This document shows positions 28,594 through 38,806 of a stretch of DNA of 64,000 bases, one piece after another; within the stretch, counting starts at the first letter, position 1; each line of letters starts with the position of its first letter. Origin of the DNA: an uncultured Spirochaetia bacterium (lineage in GTDB: Bacteria; Spirochaetota; Spirochaetia; SZUA-6; Bin103); the NCBI GenBank assembly GCA_958296075.1, contig CATQHW010000003.1, positions 496,001 through 560,000 on the forward strand. Reading direction: 5' to 3'. The position numbers and the translations under genes are program-made. A model generated the notes under the pieces. That model was not told the origin of the DNA, did no database searches, and saw nothing but the letters and a program-made list of their open reading frames with translations.

Positions 28594-30141
28594 CTACAGG
28601 GGAATGTTGCCGTGCTTCTTCGCCGGCCGGTCCTGACGCTTGCGGGCCAGCATCTCGATGGAGCGCACCAGCTCGATCCGCGTGGCGGCCGGCTCGATGA
28701 CATCGTCGATGAAGCCGTGGCCGGCGGCGATGAACGGATTCATCACGGTCTCGCGGAACTCTTCCACCTTTTCCCGACGCTTGGCCGCCGGGTCGTCGGC
28801 GGCCGCGATGTCGCGGCGGAAGATGATGTTGGCCGCCCCTTCGGCGCCCAGGACGGCGATCTCCGCGCTGGGAAACGCCAGCACGCGATCGTAGCCGAGC
28901 GACTTGGACGCCATGGCGATGAAGGCGCCGCCGTAAGCCTTGCGCACGATCAGCGCCACCTTGGGCACGGTCGCCTCGGCGATCGCGTACAGGATCTTGG
29001 CGCCGTGGCGGATGATGCCGCCGTGCTCCTGCGTGACGCCCGGCAGGAAGCCGGGGACGTCGACCAGCGACACGATCGGCACGTTGAACGCGTCGCAGAA
29101 ACGCAGGAAGCGGGCCGCCTTGTCCGAGGAGTCGATGTCCAGGGATGCGGCGTAAACGCTCGGCTGGTTGGCGAACAGGCCGATGGTGCGGCCGGCCAGC
29201 TTGGCGAAGCCGACCACCACGTTCTGGGCGAACTCCGGCTGCACCTCGATGAACGAGCCGCGATCGACCGCTTCGGCGATCATGGCGCGCACGTCGAAGG
29301 GGCGGCGCGCGTCGTCGGGGATCAGATCGCCGATGCCGCCCGTGGCGCGGTCGATCGGGTCGGTGACCGGCAGCAGCGGCGGAGATTCCTGGTTGTTGAG
29401 CGGCAGGTAGCCGAGCAGGCGCCGCAGCCCGGCCAGGCACTGCGGCTCGTCGGCGAAACGGAAGTGCGCGACGCCGCTGGTGGCCGAATGCGGAGCGGCG
29501 CCGCCCAGGTCGCCGTGCGAGATCTCCTCGCCGGTCACCGCGCGGATCACCTCCGGGCCGGTGATGTACATGTTGCTGATGGTGTCGACCATGAAGATGA
29601 AGTCCGTGATCGCCGGCGAGTAGACCGCGCCGCCGGCGCACGGCCCCAGGATCACCGAGAACTGCGGGACCACGCCGGAGGACAGGGTGTTGGCGCGGAA
29701 GATCTTGGCGTAGCCGTCCAGGGACAGGACCCCTTCCTGGATACGGGCGCCGCCGGAGTCGTTGATCTGGATGAACGGCACGCCGGAATCGAGGGCCAGC
29801 CGTTGCGCGGCCGCGATCCGCTCCGCGTGCATCTCTCCCAGCGTGCCGCCGACCACGGTGAAGTCCTGGGCGGCCACGAACACCTGCCGGCCGTCGATCT
29901 TGGCGCTACCGGTCACCACGCCGTCGCCGGGCACGCGCCGCCGGTCCATGCCGAAGTCGCTCGACCGCCCCATCATGAACGGCTGCTGCTCGATGAAGGA
30001 ATCCGGGTCGACCAGCGCGGCGATCCGCTCGCGCGCCGTCAGCTTGCCCTTGGCGTGCTGCGACTCGATGCGCTTGGCGCCGCCGCCGGCCTCGGCCTCG
30101 CGGCGCTTGCTCCGGTACGTCTCCAACAAGCGTTCTTGCAT
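28594..30141 (-). CDS. Acyl-CoA carboxyltransferase / methylmalonyl-CoA decarboxylase alpha subunit
   Basis: MQERLLETYRSKRREAEAGGGAKRIESQHAKGKLTARERI; GGTLGEMHAERI; INDSGGARIQEGVLSLDGYAKIF; ILGPCAGGAVYSPAITDFIFMV; AIAEATVPKVALIVRKAYGGAFIAM. Confidence 0.93.
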   Translation of the reverse strand: MQERLLETYRSKRREAEAGGGAKRIESQHAKGKLTARERIAALVDPDSFIEQQPFMMGRSSDFGMDRRRVPGDGVVTGSAKIDGRQVFVAAQDFTVVGGTLGEMHAERIAAAQRLALDSGVPFIQINDSGGARIQEGVLSLDGYAKIFRANTLSSGVVPQFSVILGPCAGGAVYSPAITDFIFMVDTISNMYITGPEVIRAVTGEEISHGDLGGAAPHSATSGVAHFRFADEPQCLAGLRRLLGYLPLNNQESPPLLPVTDPIDRATGGIGDLIPDDARRPFDVRAMIAEAVDRGSFIEVQPEFAQNVVVGFAKLAGRTIGLFANQPSVYAASLDIDSSDKAARFLRFCDAFNVPIVSLVDVPGFLPGVTQEHGGIIRHGAKILYAIAEATVPKVALIVRKAYGGAFIAMASKSLGYDRVLAFPSAEIAVLGAEGAANIIFRRDIAAADDPAAKRREKVEEFRETVMNPFIAAGHGFIDDVIEPAATRIELVRSIEMLARKRQDRPAKKHGNIPL

Positions 30142-30259
30142 GCAGGCGAGGGGGAGGGCCCGAAACCGGACCCGGAAGCAAAGTCTACCGCCGCGGCGGC
30201 GGCCGGTCAAATTTCCGAGCGCGCCGTTCGCAGGCCATCGCAGCGCGCTGTGCGCGCGG

Positions 30260-31120
30260 CTACGAGCCGGTGGAGGTATAGCGGCGCACGCCGAGCCGCC
30301 ACAGGCCGGCGGCCAGGGCCAGGAACGCGAACCCCGCGCACGGCGCGAGCCAGGCGGCGGCCGGCGGCGCCTGCAGCGGGTCGGAGCGTCCCAGGACGGC
30401 CACCACCGGAAAGTAGGTCACGGTGCCGATCGGCACGACGAACAGGAACAGGTAGCGGAGCGCGCGGCCGAACACGGCGATCGGGTACTGCGTCGCCTCC
30501 ACCCCGCCGTGGGAGACGATGTTGATGATCTCCAGCGTCTCGGTGCTCCAGAAGGTGAGGGCGGCCGCCAGCAGGAACAGCGAGAAGAAGGCCGCGAACG
30601 CGCCGGACGCCGACCACAGGAGCAGGGCGGCGTCGCCGGCGGTCGGACCGTCCGGCAGCCGGCTCAGCGCCCAGATCAGGACCGCCGCGCCCTGCAGCAG
30701 CCGGCCGATCCGCTTCGGGGCGAACTCCAGGCCGAGCACCTGCAGCAACGACGAGCGCGGGCGGAGCAGCACGCGATCGAAGGCGCCGTCGCGGACGTGG
30801 ACGCTGAACCGGTCGAAGCCGCGCGCCACCGTATCGGCCACCGCGAACACCACGTGCACCACGCCGTAGAACAGCGCCACCTCCGGCAGCGCCCAGCCGC
30901 GGATGCTGCCGAACCGCCCGAACAGGGCCCAGATCGCCAGGAACTCCACGACCGCGTTCAGGAACTGGCCGAGCGCCTCCAGCAGGAACGATGAGCGGTA
31001 CTGCAGGTGCGCGCGCAGGTTGGCCGCCGCGTAGCGGCCGAACATGCGCAGCGCCCCCGGACCGCCCCGCGCCGATCGCACGCCGATGTCCACGCTCGCC
31101 GCTCGCCATCGCCTAGCCAC
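30260..31120 (-). CDS. ABC-2 type permease
   Basis: FGRYAAANLRAHLQYRSSFLLEALGQFLNAVVEFLAIWALFGRFGSIRGW; adjacent to second permease and ATPase. Confidence 0.82.
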   Translation of the reverse strand: MARRWRAASVDIGVRSARGGPGALRMFGRYAAANLRAHLQYRSSFLLEALGQFLNAVVEFLAIWALFGRFGSIRGWALPEVALFYGVVHVVFAVADTVARGFDRFSVHVRDGAFDRVLLRPRSSLLQVLGLEFAPKRIGRLLQGAAVLIWALSRLPDGPTAGDAALLLWSASGAFAAFFSLFLLAAALTFWSTETLEIINIVSHGGVEATQYPIAVFGRALRYLFLFVVPIGTVTYFPVVAVLGRSDPLQAPPAAAWLAPCAGFAFLALAAGLWRLGVRRYTSTGS

Positions 31121-31946
31121 CCTGGATCACCACCCGCCGGACGCCGGCCGCCACCAGCCGGCGGCCGATCACCACCAGCGCCACGGCCCACGCCGCCTGC
31201 ACCAGCAGCGCCTGCGCCGCGGCGGCGCCGGCCAGGTGGCCGGTATAGATGCGGAACGGCGTGTCCATCAGTCCCGCGAACGGCAGCAGCGCCAGCACCG
31301 CCTGCACCCGGTCCGGCAGGTAGGGGAGCGGCACCAGCAACCCGGAGCAGAACCACGCCACCGCCGGCATCAGCGTATTCCAGCCGGCGGCGCTGACGGT
31401 GCGCAGCAACAACCCCTGCCCCACCACGGTGAACGCCGTGCCGATCAGCAGCCCCAGCGTGATGCCGGCGGCGAAGCCGAACGCCGCGGCGGCGCCGGCC
31501 GGCGGGGCCAGGCTCCACTCCCGCACGCCGAGCAGCGGCAGCGCCACGGCCGCGATCAGGACCATCGGTACGACGCGCAGCGCCGTCATGCCGACCCGCC
31601 AGCCGGCGACGCCGGCCGCCCAGTGGGCGTACAGGTCGAGCGGCCGCAGCAGATCGTGGGCGACCGCACCGCTGCGCACCCGTTCGGCGACCACCGGATC
31701 GACGGCGTGCGGAAAGAGCGCGAACAGCGCCTGCCCCAGCCAGACGTAGGAGGCCAGGTGCTCGGTGCCGAAGTCGCTCGCCTGCGGCGCGCCGCGGTAG
31801 AACCCGTCCAGGATCATCAGCCGCAGCAGCCCCCAGAAGATCTGCGTGGTCAGGGCGGCGAGCGCCGCTGCACGGTACTGCAGCATGGCGCGCAGGCGGG
31901 CGCCGGCCAGCGCGGCATAGCCGCGCAGCGGCAGGACGGCGGCCAT
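31113..31946 (-). CDS. ABC-2 type permease
   Basis: LRGYAALAGARLRAMLQYRAAALAALTTQIFWGLLRLMIL; multiple TM helices; overlaps neighbour. Confidence 0.82.
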   Translation of the reverse strand: MAAVLPLRGYAALAGARLRAMLQYRAAALAALTTQIFWGLLRLMILDGFYRGAPQASDFGTEHLASYVWLGQALFALFPHAVDPVVAERVRSGAVAHDLLRPLDLYAHWAAGVAGWRVGMTALRVVPMVLIAAVALPLLGVREWSLAPPAGAAAAFGFAAGITLGLLIGTAFTVVGQGLLLRTVSAAGWNTLMPAVAWFCSGLLVPLPYLPDRVQAVLALLPFAGLMDTPFRIYTGHLAGAAAAQALLVQAAWAVALVVIGRRLVAAGVRRVVIQGG

Positions 31947-31949
31947 CGA

Positions 31950-32948
31950 TCAGCCGTGGCGGCGGTACAGCTCGGCGATGATCCGCTCGATCGGTGGAGC
32001 TTCCACGAACAGATCGCGCACCGCGCAGTGGTCGGTGACGTGGCGGATCAGCGCCGCGGCCGGCACGCTGCGGGGATCGAACCGCAGGCGCAGGCGGTGC
32101 CCGCGTCGTTCGACCACCTCGGCATCGGGGACGCGCAGCTCGCCGGCGCCGTGCTCCAGGTCGACCGACAGGTAGCGCTCGCCGGCCGCCGCGGCGCGCA
32201 GTTCGGCGACCGAACCGTCCAGGACGATGCGGCCGGCGCTGATGACGATCACCCGGTCGCAGAGCGTCTCTATGTCGTCCATGTCATGGGTGGTGAGGAT
32301 CACGGTCACGCCGCGCTCGCGCAGCCGGCCGATGAAGTCGCGTACGGCGAGCTTGGCCACGGCGTCCAGGCCGATCGTCGGCTCGTCCAGGAACAACAGG
32401 CGCGGTCCGTGCAGCAGCGCGGCCGCCAGGTCGCAGCGCATGCGCTGACCCAGGCTGAGCTGCCGCGCCGGCGTGTCGAGCAGCGCCTGCAGACTCAGCA
32501 ATTCGACCATTTCCGGCCGCGTCTGCGCGTAGCGGTCCGGCGGCACCCGGTAGATGTCGCGCAGCAGATCGAACGACTCCGTCACCGGCAGGTCCCACAG
32601 CAGTTGCGTGCGCTGCCCGAACACCGCGCCGATGGAGGCGACGTACCGCCGCCGGTCGGTCCACGGCGTCATGCCGTCGATCACGCAGGTGCCGGCGTCG
32701 GGCACCAGGATGCCCGACAGCAGCTTGACGGTCGTGCTCTTGCCGGCGCCGTTGGGGCCGATGTAGCCGACCAGCTCGCCGTGCCGGACCGTGAAGGAGA
32801 CGTCGTCGACGGCCGTGACCAGGCGATGGCGGCGGCGCACTACGCCGGCGAGCGCGCCGGCCATGCCCGGCCTGCGCTCGGCGACCCGAAAGCGCTTGGT
32901 GAGGCCGCTGGCGCGGATGTGTACCGGTGCGGAAGAGGAGGGCGACAT
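31950..32948 (-). CDS. ABC transporter ATP-binding protein
   Basis: GYIGPNGAGKSTTVKLLSGIL, LSLGQRMRCDLAAALLHGPRLLFLDEPTIGLD, LTTHDMDDIETLCDR. Confidence 0.93.
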   Translation of the reverse strand: MSPSSSAPVHIRASGLTKRFRVAERRPGMAGALAGVVRRRHRLVTAVDDVSFTVRHGELVGYIGPNGAGKSTTVKLLSGILVPDAGTCVIDGMTPWTDRRRYVASIGAVFGQRTQLLWDLPVTESFDLLRDIYRVPPDRYAQTRPEMVELLSLQALLDTPARQLSLGQRMRCDLAAALLHGPRLLFLDEPTIGLDAVAKLAVRDFIGRLRERGVTVILTTHDMDDIETLCDRVIVISAGRIVLDGSVAELRAAAAGERYLSVDLEHGAGELRVPDAEVVERRGHRLRLRFDPRSVPAAALIRHVTDHCAVRDLFVEAPPIERIIAELYRRHG

Positions 32949-33080
32949 CGCGAATCCCCACGTCTACACCGATCTGCGCCTGCATGGGAAGCGGGCGGCC
33001 CGCCGCCTTCGGCGTCGAAGGCGCGGTGTCCCGATCCGTGGAGCCGCGCCAGCCCGAGCCGGCACTCGTCATCGAGCGGC

Positions 33081-33629
33081 TCATTCCTTCATGAGCATCT
33101 TGACGAATTGCCGGACGTCTCCTTCCACTACTCCCAGGTCTTTGCGCATCGCGTTCACGACCGACCGAAATGAGCCGGCGTGATCTTCGTTGGCCAATGT
33201 TCGGCGGCTCTCCACGGACGTTATGAAGTTGGCCAGCGATTCCATCAGGTCGCGACCGGCTACGAGAGCGGTCATCCGCGCGTAGTTGCGCATATCTTCG
33301 ATTTCGTGGTCCGCGATCACGCCGTCGTCGTCGGACTTGGCGATGCACGCCAGGGTATCCTCGTACAGCTTGAGCTTCTGCCGAAACAGTTCGACCCGGT
33401 ACTCCCGTTCGGTTTCGGAGCGAACCTGAAAGTGGATGGTCACGCCAACCGACGCCACCACCAGAACGACCGCGATTATCGCGGCGAGCAACTCGATCGT
33501 CAGCTCGTTGACGTTGCTGGCGAACAGCACGTGGACGAGGATGGATGAGGTGACGACCAGCGCTGCCGCGAGCACGACCACGACAAACGTCGATGAAGAT
33601 TTCAAGGCTTGCTTGCTCGCAGACAACAT
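33081..33629 (-). CDS. Hypothetical membrane protein (two N-terminal TM segments, coiled cytosolic tail)
   Basis: FVVVVLAAALVVTSSILVHVLFA and LTIELLAAIIAVVLVVASVGVTIHF; lower GC and different codon feel from neighbours. Confidence 0.6.
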   Translation of the reverse strand: MLSASKQALKSSSTFVVVVLAAALVVTSSILVHVLFASNVNELTIELLAAIIAVVLVVASVGVTIHFQVRSETEREYRVELFRQKLKLYEDTLACIAKSDDDGVIADHEIEDMRNYARMTALVAGRDLMESLANFITSVESRRTLANEDHAGSFRSVVNAMRKDLGVVEGDVRQFVKMLMKE

Positions 33630-33722
33630 TTCCCAAGTCTCCTGTCCCAGGACTATCCACCACCATATCGAAGCCGGTCCGTTTCGGAAATGGCGCGGGC
33701 CGGCGGCACCCGGCCCGGCCCG

Positions 33723-35237
33723 CTACGAGCCGGCGGAGGTCCATGGGAACCGCATCGCGGGGCGGCTGCGCGGCGCGCACAGGCGCGCCGGCACGAAGCC
33801 GCGCCGCCGGCGCTCGATCGTCCCTGCGGCCAGCAGCGCCGCCAGCGCCTCGTCGATCTCCGCCTCGCGCCAGTCGCGGAGGTAGCCGAACCCCCGCGTA
33901 CGCCGCAGCCCGAGGGCGGCCGCGTCATAGGTGGGCCGACCGCCCAACAGCAGCGCGGTCTCGCGCAGGCCGAAGCGCCCGCGGTGCCAGCGCACCAGGC
34001 CGGCGATCCCGGCCGCCTCCGGCGGCGGCTCCGCGACCTCCCGGTCGCAGACGTCGCAGCCGCTGCACGCCACCTCGCCATCCGTGAAGGGCGCCAGGAG
34101 CTGCTCGCGCCGGCAGCGGCGGGAATCGGCATAGCCGAGCATGGCGGCGTAGCGCCGCCGGTCTACCGGCGCCATCGGCTCCAGCCGCCGCCGCTCCGCC
34201 CCACCGGCGTGCAGCAGCAGCGCCTCGGCCGGCCGGCCGTCGCGCCCGGCGCGGCCTGCCTCCTGCAGGTACGCCTCCATCGACGGCGGCGGGTCGAGGT
34301 GCACGGCGGTGCGGATGTCGCCCTTGTCGACACCCATCCCGTAGGCGGAGGTGGCGACCAGCACCCCGTCGGCCGACTCGAAGAACCAGCGTTCGATCGC
34401 CCGCCGCTCGTCGGCGTCCAGGCCGGCGTGATAGAAGCGGGACGAGACGATGCCGGCCGCCTGCAGGTGGCGGGCGTAGTGCTCGGTGCCGCCGCGGCTG
34501 GAGGCGAAGGCGATCAGCGGGCGGGCCATCCGCTCCGCGCACTCGACCAGCGCGCGCCGCTTGGAGAGCACCTCGCGGACCGTGTAGCGCAGGTTGGTCC
34601 GGTCGGGATCGACCGCCACCACCGACACCGGCGCATCGGCGTAGATCACCTCCCGGATGCGCCGGACGATGTCGCCGCTGGCGGTGGCGGTGAAGGCGCT
34701 CACCACCGGGATGCCGGCCGCCCGGATCACCGGGCCCATCTCGACGTAGGCGGGCCGGAACCGGTCGCCCCACTCCGAGATGCAGTGCGCTTCGTCGATC
34801 ACGCAGTGGGAGACGCTCAGGCTGGGCAGCGCCTCCCCGAAGCGGCCGACGAGCGCCTCGGGCGTGGTGAACAACAGGTCGATTTCCCGTTCCGCCAGCC
34901 CGTGCAGGATGCGTCTGCGCTCCGGCTGTTCCTGCGCGCCGGTGAGCGCGGCGACCCGCAGCGGCCCCTCCCGCAGCCGCCGGAGCTGGTCCTGGAGCAG
35001 CGACAGCAGCGGCACGATCACCATCGTCGGACCCGCCAGCAGGCGCGCGGGAAGCTGAAAGCAGAGCGACTTGCCGCTCCCGGTCGGCATCAGCACGATC
35101 TGGCTGCGGCCGTCCAGGATGTTGTCGACCACCAGCCGCTGCGCCGGGTAGAGATAGGGCGCGCCGAAGGTGGCGTGCGCCTCCGCCTCTACCGGGTCAT
35201 CGTAGTCGTGCGCCGCGCCGGCCGCTGCCGTTTCCAC
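33723..35237 (-). CDS. recQ: RecQ-family ATP-dependent DNA helicase
   Basis: QIVLMPTGSGKSLCFQLPA, CVIDEAHCISEWGDRFRPAY, VSAFTATASG, YHAGLDADERRAIERWFF, SAYGMGVDKGDIRTAVHLDPPPSMEAYLQEAGRAGRDG. Confidence 0.92.
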   Translation of the reverse strand: METAAAGAAHDYDDPVEAEAHATFGAPYLYPAQRLVVDNILDGRSQIVLMPTGSGKSLCFQLPARLLAGPTMVIVPLLSLLQDQLRRLREGPLRVAALTGAQEQPERRRILHGLAEREIDLLFTTPEALVGRFGEALPSLSVSHCVIDEAHCISEWGDRFRPAYVEMGPVIRAAGIPVVSAFTATASGDIVRRIREVIYADAPVSVVAVDPDRTNLRYTVREVLSKRRALVECAERMARPLIAFASSRGGTEHYARHLQAAGIVSSRFYHAGLDADERRAIERWFFESADGVLVATSAYGMGVDKGDIRTAVHLDPPPSMEAYLQEAGRAGRDGRPAEALLLHAGGAERRRLEPMAPVDRRRYAAMLGYADSRRCRREQLLAPFTDGEVACSGCDVCDREVAEPPPEAAGIAGLVRWHRGRFGLRETALLLGGRPTYDAAALGLRRTRGFGYLRDWREAEIDEALAALLAAGTIERRRRGFVPARLCAPRSRPAMRFPWTSAGS

Positions 35238-35273
35238 TCCGCAGGAGTTAACGGCGCCGCCGGCGCCGGCGCT

Positions 35274-35999
35274 TCAACGCGCGGGCGGTGGAACGCCAGC
35301 GCGCGGATCGAAGTAGTCGTCCAGCATGACCGTGATCGTGTACAGGCCGCGGTAGAAGATGAAGACGCTGACGTCGACCTGGACGGTGACCTCGCTGACC
35401 AGGACGCGCCCGTCCCGCAGCTCGTAGGCCGCGCGAAGGGCCATGGCGCGCACCATCGGCGGCAGCGGGTCGACCGTGTACTCGATCTCCAGCGGCACGC
35501 CCTGCTCCGAGACCCACGCGCGGCCGCGGATCGTGTACTGCTCTTCCGGCTGTTCGATGCGGTAGCCGACCGCCGGCTGCCCGCGGATCGTGCGCCGGGC
35601 GCCGTCGCGCTCGGCGCCGGCCGCGGCCGTCAGATCGGCCTGGAACGCATCGGAAAACCGCGCGGCGCTGGCGCCGGTCGCGCCGTCGGCATCCAGCCGC
35701 ACTTCCTGCCCGTCCTGCACGGTGCGCACCAGTTCGTAGGTCAGCTCGCCGCCGGCGACCCGTGCGCGCACCTCGGTCTCGCGGCTCGAGCGGAGCGTGC
35801 CGTCCGCCGACCGTTCCTGCGTGCGCGTCACCCGGGTGCGGGGAACCAGGTGCTCGCCGGCCGTGACCAGGGCGACCGCCCGCTCCCAGAGGGCGTCCGC
35901 GCTCGCCGGCGCGGCGGCGGCCAGCAGCAGCGCGGTGACGCAGGCGCGCCGCGCGCGTACCCTGCCGGCGGCCGGCACCGCGCATGCGCTCGCACCCAT
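35274..35999 (-). CDS. Hypothetical exported protein
   Basis: N-terminal signal-like VTALLLAAAAPASADA; no family recognised. Confidence 0.55.
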   Translation of the reverse strand: MGASACAVPAAGRVRARRACVTALLLAAAAPASADALWERAVALVTAGEHLVPRTRVTRTQERSADGTLRSSRETEVRARVAGGELTYELVRTVQDGQEVRLDADGATGASAARFSDAFQADLTAAAGAERDGARRTIRGQPAVGYRIEQPEEQYTIRGRAWVSEQGVPLEIEYTVDPLPPMVRAMALRAAYELRDGRVLVSEVTVQVDVSVFIFYRGLYTITVMLDDYFDPRAGVPPPAR

Positions 36000-36748
36000 T
36001 TCCCTATTCTGCCACCGTCGAGGTGGACGGCATAGCGCTGCCGGCGGCGGCGGTCTGGTCGCTGCTGGCAGCGCACCTGACGCCGGCGCGGCGGCAGCGC
36101 ATCCGCGAGGTGGCCGCCCGGCGCAGCTTTGCGGTCGCCACGGTCCTGGAGCAGGTCCACGACGACGGCAACGTCGCGGCCGTGCTGCGCACCTGCGAGG
36201 CGGTCGGCTTCCCGGCCGTGCACGTGATCAGGGCGGGGACCGCTGAGCCGGGGACGCCGCGCCCGCCCAACCGGGTCACCCAGGGGGCGCAGCGGTGGCT
36301 GGAGGTGGCGTGGTGGGACCCCGGCGAGCCGTGGGTCGACCGCCTGCGCGGTGCGGGCTACCGCGTGCTGGTGACCCGTGCCGGCGGCGGGCGGGCGATC
36401 GAGCAGGTCGACTTCACCCCGCCGGCCGCGGTGGTATTCGGCAACGAACACGCCGGCGTCACGGACGCGACGGCGGCCGCCGCCGACGGCTGGTTCTCGA
36501 TCCCGATGGCCGGCTTCACGCGCAGCTTCAACGTCAGCGTCGCCGTGGCGCTGGTGCTGCAGCACGCGCGCCGCTCGCGCGCTGAGGCGCCCGGCGCGGG
36601 CGGCGACCTGACCGCCGATCAGCGGCTGATCCTGGCCGCCCGGTACGCCGTGCGTTCGCTGCCGAGCGCCGCAGCGCTGCTGCGCCGCGCGGTGCGCGAC
36701 GGTTCGTTTGACACCGGCGGTCGCAGACCGGACGGTACCGACCCATGA
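35984..36748 (+). CDS. SpoU/TrmH-family RNA 2'-O-methyltransferase
   Basis: EQVHDDGNVAAVLRTCEAVGFPAVHVI; VVFGNEHAGVTDATAAAADGWFSIPMAGFTRSFNVSVAVALVL. Confidence 0.9.
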   Translation: MRSHPFPYSATVEVDGIALPAAAVWSLLAAHLTPARRQRIREVAARRSFAVATVLEQVHDDGNVAAVLRTCEAVGFPAVHVIRAGTAEPGTPRPPNRVTQGAQRWLEVAWWDPGEPWVDRLRGAGYRVLVTRAGGGRAIEQVDFTPPAAVVFGNEHAGVTDATAAAADGWFSIPMAGFTRSFNVSVAVALVLQHARRSRAEAPGAGGDLTADQRLILAARYAVRSLPSAAALLRRAVRDGSFDTGGRRPDGTDP

Positions 36749-37944
36749 TCATCGAACCGCGCGTGCGCGGCTTCATCTGCATGACCGCGCACCCCGACGG
36801 CTGCGCCGCGAACGTCGGCGAGCAGATCGCCCACGTCCGCGCGCGCGGCCGCATCGACGGCCCGCGCTCGGTACTGGTCGTCGGCGCGTCGACCGGCTAC
36901 GGGCTCGCTTCGCGCATCGTCGCCGCGTTCGGGTGCGGCGCGAAGACGGCCGGCGTCTTCTTCGAGCGGCCCGGCTCGGCCAAGCGGACCGCCTCCGCCG
37001 GCTGGTACAACAGCGCGGCGTTCGAGCGGGCGGCGGCGGACGCCGGACTGGGCGCGTGGAGCTACAACGGCGACGCCTTCGCCGACCAGGCCAAAGAGCG
37101 CGTGGCCGGCCTGATCGCCGAGCATCTGGACGGGTCGGTCGATCTGGTCGTCTACAGCCTCGCCGCGCCGCGCCGCGTCCATCCGGAGAGCGGCGAGACC
37201 TTCAATTCGATCATCAAGCCGATCGGCGCTCCGTTCACGGGCAAGACGATCGACGCCCGCACCGGCGCCCTGGCCGACGCCGCCATCGAGCCGGCCACCG
37301 GCCGGGAGGTCGAGCAGACCGTGGCGGTGATGGGCGGCGACGACTGGCGGCGCTGGATGGAGGCCCTGGACGGCGCCGGCGCGCTCGCCGGCGGCTGCCG
37401 CACCGTCGCCTACACCTACCTGGGCCCCGAGCACACGTGGCCGATCTACCGCGACGGCACGATCGGCAAGGCCAAGGAGGACCTGCAGCGGACCGCCGGC
37501 GCGCTCGACCGGTGGCTGCGCGCCCGGTGCGGCGGCCGGGCGCTGCTGTCGGTCAACCGCGCGCTGGTGACGCAGGCCAGCGCCGCGATCCCGACGGTGG
37601 CGGTCTATCTGGCCATGCTGTCGCCGCTGCTGCGCGAGCGCGGCGCGGACGAGGGGTGCATCGAGCAGATCGACCGCCTGTTCCGGGAGCGCCTGTACGT
37701 CGCCGGCGGCGTTCCGGTCGACGGGGCCGGCCGCATCCGGCTGGACGACCACGAGATGGCGGAGGCGGCGCAGGCGGCGGTACGCGAGCGCTGGGAGCGG
37801 GTCACCGAGCAGGGGTACCGGCAGGTCCTCGACGTCGACGGCTACCGGCGCGAGTTCCTGCGGCTGTTCGGCTTCGGGATGCCGGACGTCGACTACGGCG
37901 CGGACGTCGACCCCCAGGTGCCGATCCCGTCGATCGACGGCTGA
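36745..37944 (+). CDS. fabV: Trans-2-enoyl-CoA/ACP reductase (FabV type)
   Basis: MIIEPRVRGFICMTAHPDGCAANVGEQI; VLVVGASTGYGLASRIVAAFGCGAKTAGVFFERPGSAKRTASAGWYN; VAYTYLGPEHTWPIYRDGTIGKAKEDL. Confidence 0.95.
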   Translation: MIIEPRVRGFICMTAHPDGCAANVGEQIAHVRARGRIDGPRSVLVVGASTGYGLASRIVAAFGCGAKTAGVFFERPGSAKRTASAGWYNSAAFERAAADAGLGAWSYNGDAFADQAKERVAGLIAEHLDGSVDLVVYSLAAPRRVHPESGETFNSIIKPIGAPFTGKTIDARTGALADAAIEPATGREVEQTVAVMGGDDWRRWMEALDGAGALAGGCRTVAYTYLGPEHTWPIYRDGTIGKAKEDLQRTAGALDRWLRARCGGRALLSVNRALVTQASAAIPTVAVYLAMLSPLLRERGADEGCIEQIDRLFRERLYVAGGVPVDGAGRIRLDDHEMAEAAQAAVRERWERVTEQGYRQVLDVDGYRREFLRLFGFGMPDVDYGADVDPQVPIPSIDG

Positions 37945-37957
37945 CCGGCGGGCGGGG

Positions 37958-38722
37958 GTGACGGTGCCGTTCGACGCCGAGTTGGAGGTCGCCAAGCGGG
38001 CCGCCCGCGCCGCTGGCGCCATCCATCTCTCGCGGCGCGGCGCCGGCGAGGTCTCGTTCAAGGCGGACGCGTCGCCGGTGACCGAGGTCGACCGCCGGTG
38101 CGAGGCGCTCATCCGCGGCGAGCTGCTCGGCGCGTTCCCGGCCGACGGCTTCCTGGGCGAGGAGTCGGGGCCGGCCGCCGGGAGCAGCGGGCGCACCTGG
38201 ATCGTCGACCCGCTGGACGGTACCCGGCCCTACATCAGGGGGATCGTCACGCACGCGGTGCTGATCGCGCTGGAGGACGCGGCCGGCCCGGCGCTCGGCG
38301 TGATCCACCTGCCGGCCATGGACCTGACGTGCTGGGCGGCGCGCGGCGGCGGCGCCTACTGCAACGGCGAGCCGGCCCGTGTGTCGGCGACCGCTGCGTT
38401 GGCCGACGCCATGGGCAGCGGCCTGGGCTTCGTGCAGCGATTCGACGAGCCGCTCGGCGCGCGGCTGTTCGCGCTGCTGCGCCGCACCGGCTACAGCTAC
38501 GGGTTCATGGACGCCTATTCGTACGTCTGCCTGGCGACCGGCCGCATCGACTTCTGCGTCAACCTGCTCGACGCCCCGTGGGACTGCGCCGCGGCGGCGG
38601 CCATCGTCGCCGCCGCGGGCGGCCGCTGGTCCAACGCCGACGGCGCCGCATCGGTGCACCGCGGCACCTTCGTGGCCAGCAACGGCGTCCTTCATCGAGC
38701 GGTGCTCGACGCGCTCCGGTAA
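37958..38722 (+). CDS. Inositol monophosphatase-family phosphatase (possibly histidinol-phosphatase-like)
   Basis: FLGEESGPAAGSSGRTWIVDPLDGTRPYIRGI; DAPWDCAAAAAIVAAAGGRWSNADG. Confidence 0.9.
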   Translation: MTVPFDAELEVAKRAARAAGAIHLSRRGAGEVSFKADASPVTEVDRRCEALIRGELLGAFPADGFLGEESGPAAGSSGRTWIVDPLDGTRPYIRGIVTHAVLIALEDAAGPALGVIHLPAMDLTCWAARGGGAYCNGEPARVSATAALADAMGSGLGFVQRFDEPLGARLFALLRRTGYSYGFMDAYSYVCLATGRIDFCVNLLDAPWDCAAAAAIVAAAGGRWSNADGAASVHRGTFVASNGVLHRAVLDALR

Positions 38723-38806
38723 TACGGCGCGCGGCGCTTCATCGCCGGTTGGAACTCCCGGCGCGCCGGCAGCCGGAACCGACCTCACACCGGGTAGAAT
38801 GCCGGT

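Noticed and set aside
28183-30525. 780-aa plus-strand ORF
   Set aside because: Antisense to the carboxyltransferase/OadG/carrier genes; no domain.
31044-33173. 709-aa plus-strand ORF
   Set aside because: Antisense to the three ABC-2 transporter genes; shadow composition.
33609-36035. 808-aa plus-strand ORF
   Set aside because: Antisense to recQ and the adjacent exported protein.
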